From Amanita rubescens (taxonomy: Eukaryota; Basidiomycota; Agaricomycetes; Agaricales; Amanitaceae): a stretch of 64,000 nt of DNA. The notes below the pieces were generated by a model. The model did not search any database. It was not told where the DNA came from and worked only from the letters and a program-made list of their open reading frames with translations. Positions 22,317 through 32,940 of this stretch are shown here, in pieces. The first letter of the stretch is position 1. Each line of letters opens with the position of its first letter. The position numbers and the translations under genes were made by a program. Where the stretch lies: NCBI GenBank assembly GCA_015039365.1, contig WION01000113.1, positions 88,266 to 152,265 on the forward strand. The letters run 5' to 3'.

Positions 22317-22646
22317 CAGCCTTGCCACATGTCTCCCCTGATAATGGCTGCTGATGTGATATGGCAATCACCCACACAAGTCACAAGTTGGTATGTATTT
22401 GCCACTACAGTTCAGAGCAAAGCGATTCCAGAATGAGGCTTGGAAAACTTATGATCCCTAAATATGACTAGCTAGATCTTATTATATAAATTTGTAGATA
22501 TATGTATAACTTTTGTGAGGAACAGATGCAAGTAACATTGGCAAAAAGCATGTTAATTAATTATTTTTTTTAGAAGGTCTTGGCCATCAATGGTAGGTTA
22601 AAGTGTTACAAAACATGTTGTTATAAAAACTGATTACTCCTTTCAG
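22317..22646. other. gene-free flank right of the KDZ composite
   Basis: AT-rich, CpG-poor, with no coding signal. It is contiguous with 3902 before insertion. Confidence 0.5.
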
Positions 22647-24577
22647 TTGTCCTTGGAACTAGAGAATTTTCACAATGTCCAAAATGTGCCAGTTGGAGCC
22701 TTGGCAGCAGACAATGGTTCTCAAATCATGTTCACTGCTCTTAACCAAGTGTTACTCCCAGCCACTGAGGAGTACATTGTTGACAACTTTGTTTTCCACC
22801 TGCTGGATCTCATGGCTGGCAGTGAAGCTGGATTGGAAGTTGGAACTGGCCAAGAAGGACCCTATGTGCACTGCAGCTCAACATGGGTGGCCATATTATG
22901 CATACTTGGCCAAACATCTGTGTTGCTGGCCATATTGGGAATAATCTGAGGATGTTGGTCACTGTCGAAGAAAGCAAGCTTAACCAGGCACTGGATAGAA
23001 TTGAGCCACAGCTCATCGGTGCTGAGGCAATTGCTGCCTACCAACACAACATTGCAGCAGAAGCTCCATCAGGAGGTGACTGGCAAGGATATCAAGATGA
23101 TATCCTTTTCTATGGGCTCATCATGCAGGGCTTATGCCCACATTTCTACAGGATCAACATCCATCATGAGCTGGCAAACAGCATATGGGACTTCTCCCAA
23201 CAGTCCAGACAGAAGTTTTTCGATACACCCCAGTGCAGCAAAACCCAGGTGATGCTTTCAGCACAATGTGAAACCTTGCAGAATGGCAAGTTGCCCTACA
23301 GGCATTCTGGATATTTAGAAACAGGCTTGCAGCACACACCGCTGAGCTTGCAGAAGGGATGCAATAGTGTAATCTATCAATTACATCAGGAAGAACTGTT
23401 TCTACAATAGTTTTAATGTCTATTATGTAGTATTACCTTGCTGAGCACAGCACAATGTCATTCATCACTCAAACAACCAAGTGTCTGAACCACCTCTAAG
23501 TTGTCTTTCTAGCTGAACACATACGCCTATCAATGGGCAGACTGGAACAGTGGTGTTGACAGCCAGGTAAAGTGGAAGTTATCATCAAGCATCTCTCAAC
23601 TAATGCTCTGAATATAGGGCCTTGGTGAAAGTACCCTTGTACTTGACACTTTTGCGAATGGCTACTTAATGCAGCTCAGAGAATATGAAGATGATCATGA
23701 AAACAAGAAACCTGTTGATGCTCTAATCCTGGTGATGCAAGTGGTACAAAGTTATGTTTACCAGTCACTCACAAAACTAACTATTTTGGGTTGGCCATGC
23801 ACTTGAACAGGAGAGTTATCAAAGAAAGAACAAAAGTTTTCAGTAGATAACTATGGTGACCTCACGGTCAAGGTGAAGAAGGAGGGTACAATGAGTACCA
23901 GGAAGATGATGTGCATGCAACCATCTTTGTCCAGACATTGCACATGCTGAGCAATGCTCAGTGGGATAATCTCATTGTCAATCCAACAAAACCACCAAGT
24001 CTTGAGTCCACTTGACGAGTGCTGCTACCCTTGATGAAGAGGATGAAGATCCAGACAGCAATTTCATTATGGATTTCGACTATTTTGTGAGCACTTTCTA
24101 ACTTTATGCAGTCTCAATCAGTCACTCTTGAGAAAACCACAACTTTTGCTCATGTGTTACAATGGTTTTCATTCAATAACATTTGCTCTCAAGTTTGCAA
24201 GTTCATGTCAACCTGTTTTCCATTGCTCTCAAGAAATCCACCATGTAGTTTGCATTCACTATCATTCACTTTTGCCATCTTTTGCTCCTCCCAATTGCTA
24301 TTGTTCACTCTCGGTACAATGTATTCCGTTCATACAAATGATAATAAATAGCAATTTTTTGTGTCCCATTCAATCTTTGATAAATGCTTAATAGAGCAGG
24401 GAACTCAAGAGTGACCCAAGTGCTCTCAGAGCTGATTTGACCCCTCTGAGAGTGATGTACCTTGCAGAAGGCACTCTTGATGACATTGACAGCTGTGGTG
24501 ACTTTGGTAAGCTGCCCAGTGCCAAAGACAATGTTCTCCTTGAGCAGCAGCTGAATTTTGATGATATCAAACTGTGA
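22647..24577 (+). pseudogene. CpG-depleted relic of an unrecognised multi-exon gene
   Basis: Protein-like sequence is spread over several pieces: 22647-22946 (QNVPVGALAADNGSQIM, LVTVEES continuing in the next frame), 22922-23410 (APSGGDWQGYQDDILFYGL, RINIHHELANS) and 24400-24577 (LRVMYLAEGTLDDIDSCGDF). The switch from ILGQTSVLLAILG to LRMLVTVEESKLN at about 22945 requires a frameshift with no splice signals. CpG is almost absent, as expected after long methylation-driven decay. I do not recognise the family. It may be a dead transposon gene or a dead host gene. The stretch 23411-24399 holds short open pieces that may be further exons. Confidence 0.5.
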
Positions 24578-24960
24578 TTGCTCAGTTGCTGGGGTACTTG
24601 TCCAGGTCTTACCATTGTATATGCACACTCAAATAGGCTTGTCGACACAGGACTTGAGTCACTTGATGCATTACCCATTGGGAACAAGTGAGAAACACCG
24701 TATGTAAGAGGTTCAATCATGTCATGTCCGCTACTGTAGGTCATGGAGCACTTCTCTCTTGCCTGTAGGCTGTGGCTCGAGAAATCACTGAGCGCCTTCT
24801 TCCCACAATATGCCTGTGGCAGGCAAGACCTCATCGCAGGTTCCAGGTGGTTTTCCTATGCACATTGTTGATATTTGCGTTTTCTATTCTTGACCCTGAC
24901 ATTTTATTGCAGCAATATTAATGCTGAGACCCTTGGTGCGTAGCTAGCACAGACTTGCTG
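24578..24960. other. gene-free CpG-poor stretch
   Basis: Nothing is recognised here. Confidence 0.4.
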
Positions 24961-25246
24961 CATCAGGAAATTGGGGAAAAATCTGATTGCATCTGACACT
25001 GCTGGAACACTGGCTGTCTGATTGTCTGATTGTCTAACCAGCACTGGAACACTAATTGTCTGACAGCCTGATTGTCTGACAAGTGCCAGATGAGGTGTCA
25101 GATGTTGTCAGACAATGTCAGACAATCAGGCTGTCAGACAATTAGTGTTCCAGTGCTGGTTAGACAATCAGACAATCAGACAGCCAGTGTTCCAGCAGTG
25201 TCAGATGCAGTCAGATGAGATCAGATTTTTCCCCAATTTGCTGATG
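24961..25246. repeat. foldback/MITE-like hairpin, 120-130 bp arms
   Basis: The left arm 24961-25080 and right arm 25117-25246 are near-perfect reverse complements around a 36-bp loop; the right arm has about ten extra bases. The arms are built from the submotif GTCTGATT / CAGACAAT, reiterated at least ten times. No gene lies inside. No clear target duplication is visible. Confidence 0.8.
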
Positions 25247-25712
25247 TGGCAGGGCAAGTTCCTGTACAGAAGGGTACCACACCCCAGAAATTCCCACCAT
25301 GGTAGTACCAGTCACAATTCTGGTATGGCAGCAGCTGATCACAGCAGAATGACTATGTACATGGGGAGAAAATAGGTATGTAATATAATAAAGTAAAAAA
25401 TTAAAAATTAAAAATTAAATATAATAAGCTAATAATATAGAATCTATTATGTATATTTTCTGGTACTATTTTAGCATATTTGTTTGTTTCAGGATTTAAT
25501 CTATAAAGTACATATCTCATGATATGGATTAAATATTTTTGGAGATCTACCCCAGGTACCATTGGACATGGCCTTCAATGACATCACACTGTACTGCAGC
25601 CTTGTCAACAGGCTTTTGGAGTGATATCATCTCTGATGATTATTGTTAAGACATAACTTAAGGAATCATAACAAGTTTATGCTGATTATAGACTTAAAGC
25701 TACATACCAGAA

Positions 25713-25994
25713 CTAGATGGGCACATGATTGGAGTGCAGGGGGGTTGGGTGCAAAGGGGAGGCCCCCAGGTGAGGGTGTAGTGGCACTGGCAGCACTGCC
25801 TCTGCATATGACATGGGGTGTTTCTGGATTTGTGCCTGGACAAGTCCCAACTTAGATTTGATGGCCTGTGCCTGTTTGGCTGGCCCCTTTAGCTCTGAAG
25901 AGCCAAGGGCAATTGCCAGGTTGTGGGCCCTCCTCAGATCATCAGCAATGGGGGTGTTTTGGTCATATGACTTTACTGTGTAAGTGTTTTGCAC
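25713..25994 (-). pseudogene. possible coding relic (non-LTR ORF1-like?)
   Basis: A 93-codon minus-strand frame has a protein-like composition (LRRAHNLAIALGSSELKG, HPMSYAEAVLPVP). It resembles the linker of some LINE ORF1 proteins only loosely. It may be chance. The rest of 25247-25998 shows nothing. Confidence 0.2.
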
Positions 25995-25998
25995 ATGA

Positions 25999-26278
25999 TG
26001 TTGTGGTCATGCTCACACACATGTTTTGTTGTCTCAGCTTTAAAAAAATTAATCAAATCATCAGATTTGCCCAATTGCTTCAGCACTTTATTTCTGAGAT
26101 ATCATGTACATATATAGGCTAGATGTTGGTTGGCAGTTCCTGAACAGTTGATTTACCAACATCTAGCCTACTATATGCCTGGTATCTCAGAAATAAAGTG
26201 CAAGCAGATGATTTGATATATATTTTTTCAAAGCTGAGACAACAAAATGTGTGTGTGACAGCATTGCCACAAAACACA
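25999..26278. repeat. foldback element, about 125-bp arms
   Basis: The left arm (about 25999-26130) and right arm (26155-26278) are imperfect reverse complements, e.g. GCACTTTATTTCTGAGATA against TATCTCAGAAATAAAGTGC and GGCTAGATGTTGGT against ACCAACATCTAGCC. The loop is 24 bp. It is non-coding. Confidence 0.75.
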
Positions 26279-26852
26279 CAATAATCCCCACAATTAGAAT
26301 TGTAGTCATTTTTGTGGAGTTGAAATGGAGCCTCTTAGAACCATGGCAACCGGCAGCCATGATGTATGGTGCAACTGCAAACAGATGTATGTAGGCACCA
26401 CTACTTTTGCCCAGCAGCAAAATTGGCCAGGGAACAGACCAATAATCATGCCCAACAAAAACCCATTCTGCCATGATGTGCCAAACTAGGCCAAAGTATG
26501 CCAAATTCTTCCCCACCAAATCTCATGCCCAATCTGCCAATGAGTCCACATGTACTACTTAGTTTGTTTAACTTCTTAAGCAAAATGCTGTCCAGTGAAC
26601 CTCCTGCAACACTGCATAAGCTATAAGTAGGAAGTTAATAGTGAATAATAGACTTAATAGTGAGGAATCCAGCACTTACCTCATTGTAGTGGTTCTATGC
26701 ATTTTGAAGAAGATCAGTGATTTCTCCATCACCAGCATCATCTGCATGGCCATCCACTTGGATGCAAAAGCAGTTTCTGAGAGTGCACCTGAAGTGATTT
26801 CTCTCCATGTGGATGTTGATCTGCATAGCAGGCCTAGGTGTGGCATAGAGAC
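26279..26852. other. gene-free CpG-poor stretch
   Basis: No gene is supported; short open frames only. Confidence 0.4.
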
Positions 26853-27050
26853 ACTGTAATTGATAGTAAGAGTGTTGTCCAACAACTCAGAAGGTAATTA
26901 ATTTGTTTAACCCACTGCCTGAGAAATGCAACTTGAACCAGAAGCAATTCCTCTTTGAATAGATGGTAATACTGATTCTGGACAGGGGCTGAGATACTGT
27001 AGCATAGACTGTAATTGATAGTAAGAGTGTTGTCCAACAACTCAGAAGGT
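26853..27050 (+). repeat. direct repeat, two 43-bp copies
   Basis: An identical 43-bp block starting ACTGTAATTGATAGTAAGAG occurs at 26853-26895 and 27008-27050, 155 bp apart. It could be a remnant of a tandem array or of a duplication. Confidence 0.8.
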
Positions 27051-28743
27051 GGTTAATTTGCAGGAATACAGGTGACATGGTCAATAGCATGTTTTTCTGA
27101 TAAGAAGCAAGTCAAGAATGGCCATACAAAGGACAAGGATGACATCCTTCTTGATCTACAAGTAGAACACATCAGTTGATGCTGCCCCTGGAGCCTGACA
27201 CTGGATGGTGAGGATGATTCCTTCATGAAGTTGAAGTTTTGAACAAAGATGGCATGCTGCTTCAAGATATCAATTTGAATGACATGATATTCTGAAGGGT
27301 CATGGTATGATGGATTTTCTGGTCCAGCATTGATTGGTGTAGACTGAGCAGAGAGCATTATAAAGTGGTTGGCATCTGGACAGCATGTCAAGGCAGGGAA
27401 CTGGAACAACATTGGCTGCCATTGAAGGATAAGAATGTGAAGTTGGAAGGCAAACCATCCACTGACATCCATCTTATGGTCAGCCACTGGGGCATCAGCA
27501 AAATGTCCATGTCCTTTTGTAACTTTTAATTACTTATGCAAAAGGAAAAAGATTGATTTTTTCCTTTTGTGACTTTTTTAATTAAGTAGCTAAAAGACAT
27601 AGAAAAGGGAAAGAAAAGCAAAGAAAAGTAAAGATATGCATGGGGTGTCCCAGTAGAGGATGGCAGGGGTATGGGCAACCCCTCACCCTTCATGGAGGGT
27701 TTGGTGGAGGGTAGGGGTAAGGGTTGGAGCCTGTCTACCACTCCCAACCCCTCCCTATAAGAACCAACCCTTCATACCCCTGGGACCACAGCCATCAAAA
27801 ACTTCAAAAAGAATGATATGCACCCAGATAAGGTTAAATTGGCTATACTCAATGATAAAAGTGCTAATAATACAGTTTTATCTTGAACAAGGAGCAAACA
27901 AGAAATGCTAACAAAGGACATACATGTAAGTATGGTTAAATTAAGAAGATGAAGGAAAATAAAAGGTGTTACTTCCCTCTTCCCCCTGCTCCTCAAGACC
28001 TGCCTGTTTTGGTGGATGTTGTATGTGCAAAGTACTACAAAAGGAGTGTTGAGGTAGCAAATGGTGAGCTTTGTTCACTTGTTCTTTGATGAGGCTAAAG
28101 CCTCACCTGTGCTTTGGGCAGGGGGGTTGCCCAGGTGACAACAGCATTGTTATATTACAAAGGTACTGTTGCTTTCAATAACATAATAACAGCTGTTCCC
28201 CACTAACATTCAATGCATAGACACAGATTGACAGGTAATGGCAATTTGTTAGAGCTTGGCTAATGACTTACTACTGCATATCATGGTGTTCAAATGGGTA
28301 TTTAATATTCCCAACCTCCTGAATGATAGATAGAGCCTTCAATAATTATCTTAGCAGGAATTTTAGAGCACATAGGTGTCATAAAAGGTTGTAAAAAAGG
28401 CACCCATTGTCAAGGCACATTGTATAATGGGAAACATGTCACCAGCAGTAGAGGGTTGGTCACTTTTAGCACCTTGTAGTATGTATATCACAGTGCATGA
28501 CAAAGAAATAGTACCATTACTAATGACCCTTTGGGTCAAACCCTGGGGTATTTTTGTACCCTTGTACCCTTGGGCAACCCCTTCTGTACCCCTAGGGTTT
28601 TGAGGGGTAAACCCTCCACCCCTGTCCAAGGGTAAGGGTTGGGATCCAAAAACACCCCCAATGTGGTGGATGCCAGGACACTAGGGAACTGCAGGGGCAC
28701 ACCCTAACCAACTCAGATGGTTGACTGTTGGCCAATCAGAGAG
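27051..28743. other. gene-poor CpG-poor stretch with G/T-rich tracts
   Basis: No recognisable gene. A 144-codon minus-strand frame (27053-27487) has no family resemblance. Degenerate GGGTAAGGGTTGG / AACCCCT tracts at about 27660-27780 and 28550-28650 resemble each other. Confidence 0.4.
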
Positions 28744-28797
28744 GACCAAATAGAGCACCAAAGAGAATGCCAAATAGAGTGCCAAAGGGAGTGCCAT
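28744..28797 (-). repeat. short tandem repeat, about 16-bp unit
   Basis: Three to four degenerate copies of GCCAAATAGAGTGCCAAAG. Confidence 0.7.
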
Positions 28798-29413
28798 AGC
28801 CACTCCCTCTTGAATGTGTAGGGAATGATTGGGGTATACCCCTGCCATTCCCTATCAGAATGTGAGACCACCACATGGGTTTTGAGCACACCACTTTTTA
28901 TACATGTAGTCATCAGGAAAGTTCTGGATTGCCTTATTAGGACTTATGCACATAAATAAGACAAATAAGTAATTTCTAAGTGACAAGATTGTGAACTTAT
29001 TTTTGACTTACTGTAAGTAAATAAGGCACCCCCCCTCTTTTGACAGCCTTAAAACCAAAAACCTGACTTAATTGACTTATTTTTGGGGACTTTTGTAAGC
29101 CAAACCCAGCCTACCACCACTTACAGGTGCTTAACTTACAAGCACTTTCTGCCACTTATTTGGCAGGTGATGGTCTCATGATTCTTATCTTGTCTTAAGT
29201 GGCAGAAAATAAAGTCAAAAAAAGTCACATTGATTTTTAAGTACTATTACACTTATGACTACTTATTTAGTAACTTATTACTCTTCTGACTTAACTACTT
29301 TCTAGCTTGACTTAGTACAACTTAACTAATGCCTTAGGAGAAGTCCCTTTGGGGCATGGGAGGGGTCTAGAGGCCCTCCTTTATATACCTTGGCCATGTG
29401 CAGACCATATTGA
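28798..29413. other. ACTTATT/TAAGT-rich stretch
   Basis: The sequence is enriched in ACTTATTT and TAAGTAA motifs on both strands; no gene is seen. The solo LTR lies just downstream. Confidence 0.4.
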
Positions 29414-29418
29414 CCATG

Positions 29419-30083
29419 TGTCATATCCCGTTCCGGACTCCACCCAAACTCCGTGACCTCGGACCCCGATGGACTCCTGACTATACCCATGACCACTTTC
29501 CACCCATGTCGCATCTCATATCAAGCCTATGCCAAAACTCCGAAAACTCCGTGACAAACTCCGTGACGGACTCCATCACAACTCCGTGCATATTCGCTAA
29601 GTTCCTTTCTACGTATTTCCATACTTGTTTCACCTCTTGTTTCATCTCGGGTATCACTGGTATCATTATCCCTTCGTACCATATGCTCTACTCCACTTCC
29701 TGTTCCATATCTCCATAGTTTCCTGTTCTCATCAGAACACGGCCATAGCTCCCCTTGTCGGACTACGTATATAAGGCCTCACTTGTACTCATACAGTAGT
29801 CTGAATATCAACTTGGATTGTGCCCCAACTCGTATTGACTCCCTGTCTTTCATCGTCTAAGACCTCATCCAGACCACTCGTCCTTCGGACTCCGGTCCCG
29901 GACTCCATCCCGGACTCCAGAGCATTCTCCAGAAGTTTAGGCAAGACATACGTTAGCATGGCGCAGCTTGCACGCTGAAGCCTAGCCTTTCCCCACTACG
30001 TCCCGGACTCCGTTATACTCCGTCCTTCCCTGTCCGCGGCTTAGTTCCCGGGCTCCGTCCCAATTAGGATCACCGTCCTTACA
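29419..30083 (+). repeat. solo LTR (665 bp) with TSD CCATG
   Basis: It begins TGTCATATCCCG and ends CACCGTCCTTACA. It is flanked by CCATG at 29414-29418 and 30084-30088. A TATATAAGG box at about 29768 sets plus-strand orientation. The interior is rich in reiterated CTCCGTGAC / CGGACTCC motifs and in CpG, in contrast to its surroundings, so it is probably much younger than they are. The internal region has been lost by LTR-LTR recombination. Superfamily (probably Gypsy) is inference. Confidence 0.85.
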
Positions 30084-30088
30084 CCATG

Positions 30089-30812
30089 GGAACATATTAC
30101 CTTGCGCAGCAAGGTCATACCGAAAGGTAAATTCACAAAACCTGCAAAATGTGGGAAACGATTACTAAGTAATGATAAGATAAGATAACTTGTACTCTAT
30201 GACCCTCTATGTTTTGCCGTTATCCTTGTAGTAACATCCACCCCAAGCTGTCAATGGCAACCATCCTCTACTTATTTGTTATTCCCGAATGGTATATGTC
30301 CACATTGTACTCTTTTCACCATATCCTACTCTTGTTCCACTTCACTCTGTCTTCATAAACTTGAAATACTTAAATTAAGTTGTGAAATTGCTGATGCTAT
30401 GTATGTACACACAGGAACCCCATCCCTTTTTCAAGGTGTTACTGTTTCCTTGTTTCCTGACTCATCGAAGCTACCCGTTTTAATCAACATTTCACTAATC
30501 CATCCGTCGTTACAACTGTATTTTGAGGGCTCCATTATTCCCCTTACCCTCACCTTCAGCTTGAAAAAGCTTGACGGAGGATGCATCCAAGCTTCTGTGA
30601 AAAGTATTAAGTAAGTAATACCTTGAACAAAAAAACAGAAATTGGGAGTTTGAATACAAGCACAACCAAAATATTACCGGTTTGGACGCTGGTAGATAAT
30701 AGATTTAAACAGTTTTATATAAATAAATTAGGCGCAAGGTTTGCGTCGGCACTGCAGTGATGACCACTAGTTATATAAGAATCATGTGACATCAAAGTGG
30801 TGCTCTTGATGT
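30089..30812. other. gene-free stretch
   Basis: AT-rich. One 112-codon frame (30276-30614) lacks protein-family features. Confidence 0.4.
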
Positions 30813-30828
30813 TGAAAAACTCAAATCT

Positions 30829-31238
30829 GACATGTTGAGGCTGACCATGTCAATTGTCACATGTCCTTAAGCTCCACCAAAAAAAAAAAAAAAAAAAGCT
30901 CAAATTGGGGGCTGGATGGCTCAGTGGCACCATCCTTCCTGGCCTAGTTCCCATGGTCCTCTGACAAATGCAGAGTGTCTGGGTTCAATCCCTGTCCCCT
31001 GCTTTTAGTGGGTAGTGTCGTGGCATGCATACAAATGGTAGCACTGACAAGTCCCACACTTGCCATGATCACATGGTGTGCATAAATGCATTTCCCTCCT
31101 CCCAATTTGTGGGTTCAATTCCCATAGGGTTTCCACGGGTTCCCAGAGGTGCACCCTTATGGCACACCATGTGGTGTGATGTGCAATTGTCTTGGAACAG
31201 TGACAAAGAGTCACAACTGTCCACTAAAAAAAAAAAAA
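30829..31238 (+). mobile_element. tRNA-derived SINE with 16-bp target duplication
   Basis: RNA polymerase III promoter elements are visible: the A box TGGCTCAGTGG at 30917-30927 and the B box GGTTCAATCC at 30982-30991, with tRNA-like spacing. The element ends in an A tract (31226-31238). The 16-bp repeat TGAAAAACTCAAATCT flanks it at 30813-30828 and 31239-31254. A second B-box-like GGTTCAATTCC at about 31104 suggests a dimeric body. A separate A tract at about 30873-30891 hints at a composite 5' end. Confidence 0.7.
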
Positions 31239-31339
31239 TGAAAAACTCAAATCTAAAATTAGAATTGCCAAAAATGGCTTAGTTAACGAGGTATTTGCAT
31301 TTTTCTCACTTTCCCACACCAAGCTTAGTGACTTATTCT

Positions 31340-31426
31340 GACTTGACAAAGAGGCTTAGACTTAGATAAGACATGACCATTGTCAATGGCCTTACCTTGG
31401 ACTTGACAAAGAGGACTTAGACTTAG
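31340..31426 (+). repeat. direct repeat, about 27-bp copies 60 bp apart
   Basis: GACTTGACAAAGAG followed by CTTAGACTTAG occurs at 31340 and 31400. Confidence 0.6.
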
Positions 31427-32940
31427 GTAAAAGGCAATGACCTTAATGCACTTAGAGTCTTAGATGGTCTTAGCCATTTTCATCACTAAGGCAGGAGAGA
31501 CATTTTAAGCTCCCAAAGTGAATAAGCCAAACCAGAATTTTCCTAATGTATATTGGGTAACACATGTTCTTCACCTTTTTCATTCTGGCACATTAATTTG
31601 TGTCCTTTTGTATTTCACCAGGAAGAAAACACAAAAATATTATATCCAAAGGGTGACACCACTGTTGCCTTCATGCACAATCATATTATCATGTCAGCTT
31701 GACACTGTCCAGAATCTGCATTGATCCATTCACCCCACCAAACCTGTCTCCTCAAAGGATTTTCATAGTAATGGTGGTCAAAATAGCCCAGAGGTTCACA
31801 GCTGAGCCCCAGAGCCAAACTGACAGAACTGGTTCTAGTTTAATTCTAGATACCTGGGCAGCAGTTCTGGATCTGGTTCAGGCCAAGAGACCCTAGAATC
31901 AAACTGAACTAAACTTCAAGCTTCAGCATCACTAATTCAACTGGCAGGGGAATCAGAAAAATAGATATTTTCCACTCAGATATTTCTGTTATACAAAAAT
32001 GGTGGTGACTAGGTGCTGTGCACCACAGCTGCAAAATTATCCAACTATACTATATAGCACAAGGCTTTTTATATATAACCAGAGGCTAACTTGTAGATGT
32101 GGGCCCCCAAGTGGCAGCAAGGCCCCTCTCTTATTCTCTCTTTGGCAATGTTTGGTGCTCTTCCACACGCATGTAGGGCTGAGTCAGCATTTCTCAGGGA
32201 TCCTGCACATTGTGTGGTAATACAATTGTATTTTATTTCTTTTACATAGTATCTAATTGTTGGAATATTTCGGGCCGAGTTGAGTGTGCTGCTCACTTTC
32301 CTGTTTAGGAATAGCCTCATGATGTCCTCATGGCTAAATTTAGGTACATATATAGGAGTAGTTTACATTGTATTCCCCCATCCGTTTGCCTCTAATCTAC
32401 TGAGGGCCAAATGCTCCACTCGTCGTCATCGAGACCCCGTCAGGTTTTCCCAACACTAATATGCTAAGAGGTGTGGTCAAGGGCGGGTGGCAGAAGGAGG
32501 AGAAAGCAACAACCACAGTTTATTTATTTGTATATATTGTTGCCGGAAGTTACCACTTCACTACATCCGTGCGGCTTAGTAAGACCGAAACCTCCTTTCA
32601 GTCGATAGCACAAGGCTTTCTAGAGGCCAACTATGGGTACTGTATATGTCTATATATGCGGAAGTCCCTGTTCTTTTTCCTGAGTCTGCTCCTCTCTGTT
32701 CTGCATTGTCTTACATATATCCTTGGCATCAAACACAGCAGGACACAGTGAGCTCCCCATCTTTTGATACAAATAATCTATTATTATCCGCATTAATGAA
32801 AAAGTCCTACAAAAAACAGTCGTTCGGTCATTCAATCTCTCTACAAGATCTTAAGAAATAAACCCATAAAGTAGTCATAGATAATATACCCCGAAGGACA
32901 TGAAGAAAATCAGTCATAACTTGGCCCAGGCGTGACGAGA
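31427..32940. other. gene-free stretch before PDS5
   Basis: No gene is supported. A related piece (ATAGCACAAGGCTTT with a following AGAGGC) occurs at about 32054 and 32606, so this region probably contains old repeat fragments. Confidence 0.4.

Noticed and set aside
24961..25246. CRISPR-like array
   Set aside because: The short motifs are contiguous and palindromic without unique spacers, and the organism is eukaryotic.
26853..27050. Target duplications of an insertion
   Set aside because: At 43 bp the copies are too long for a usual target duplication, and the 112 bp between them have no element features.
27660..28650. Interstitial telomere repeats
   Set aside because: GGGTAAGGGTTGG-like tracts are degenerate and not arrays of TTAGGG.
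30276..30614. 112-codon gene
   Set aside because: No splice context, no family resemblance, and it lies in repeat-rich DNA.
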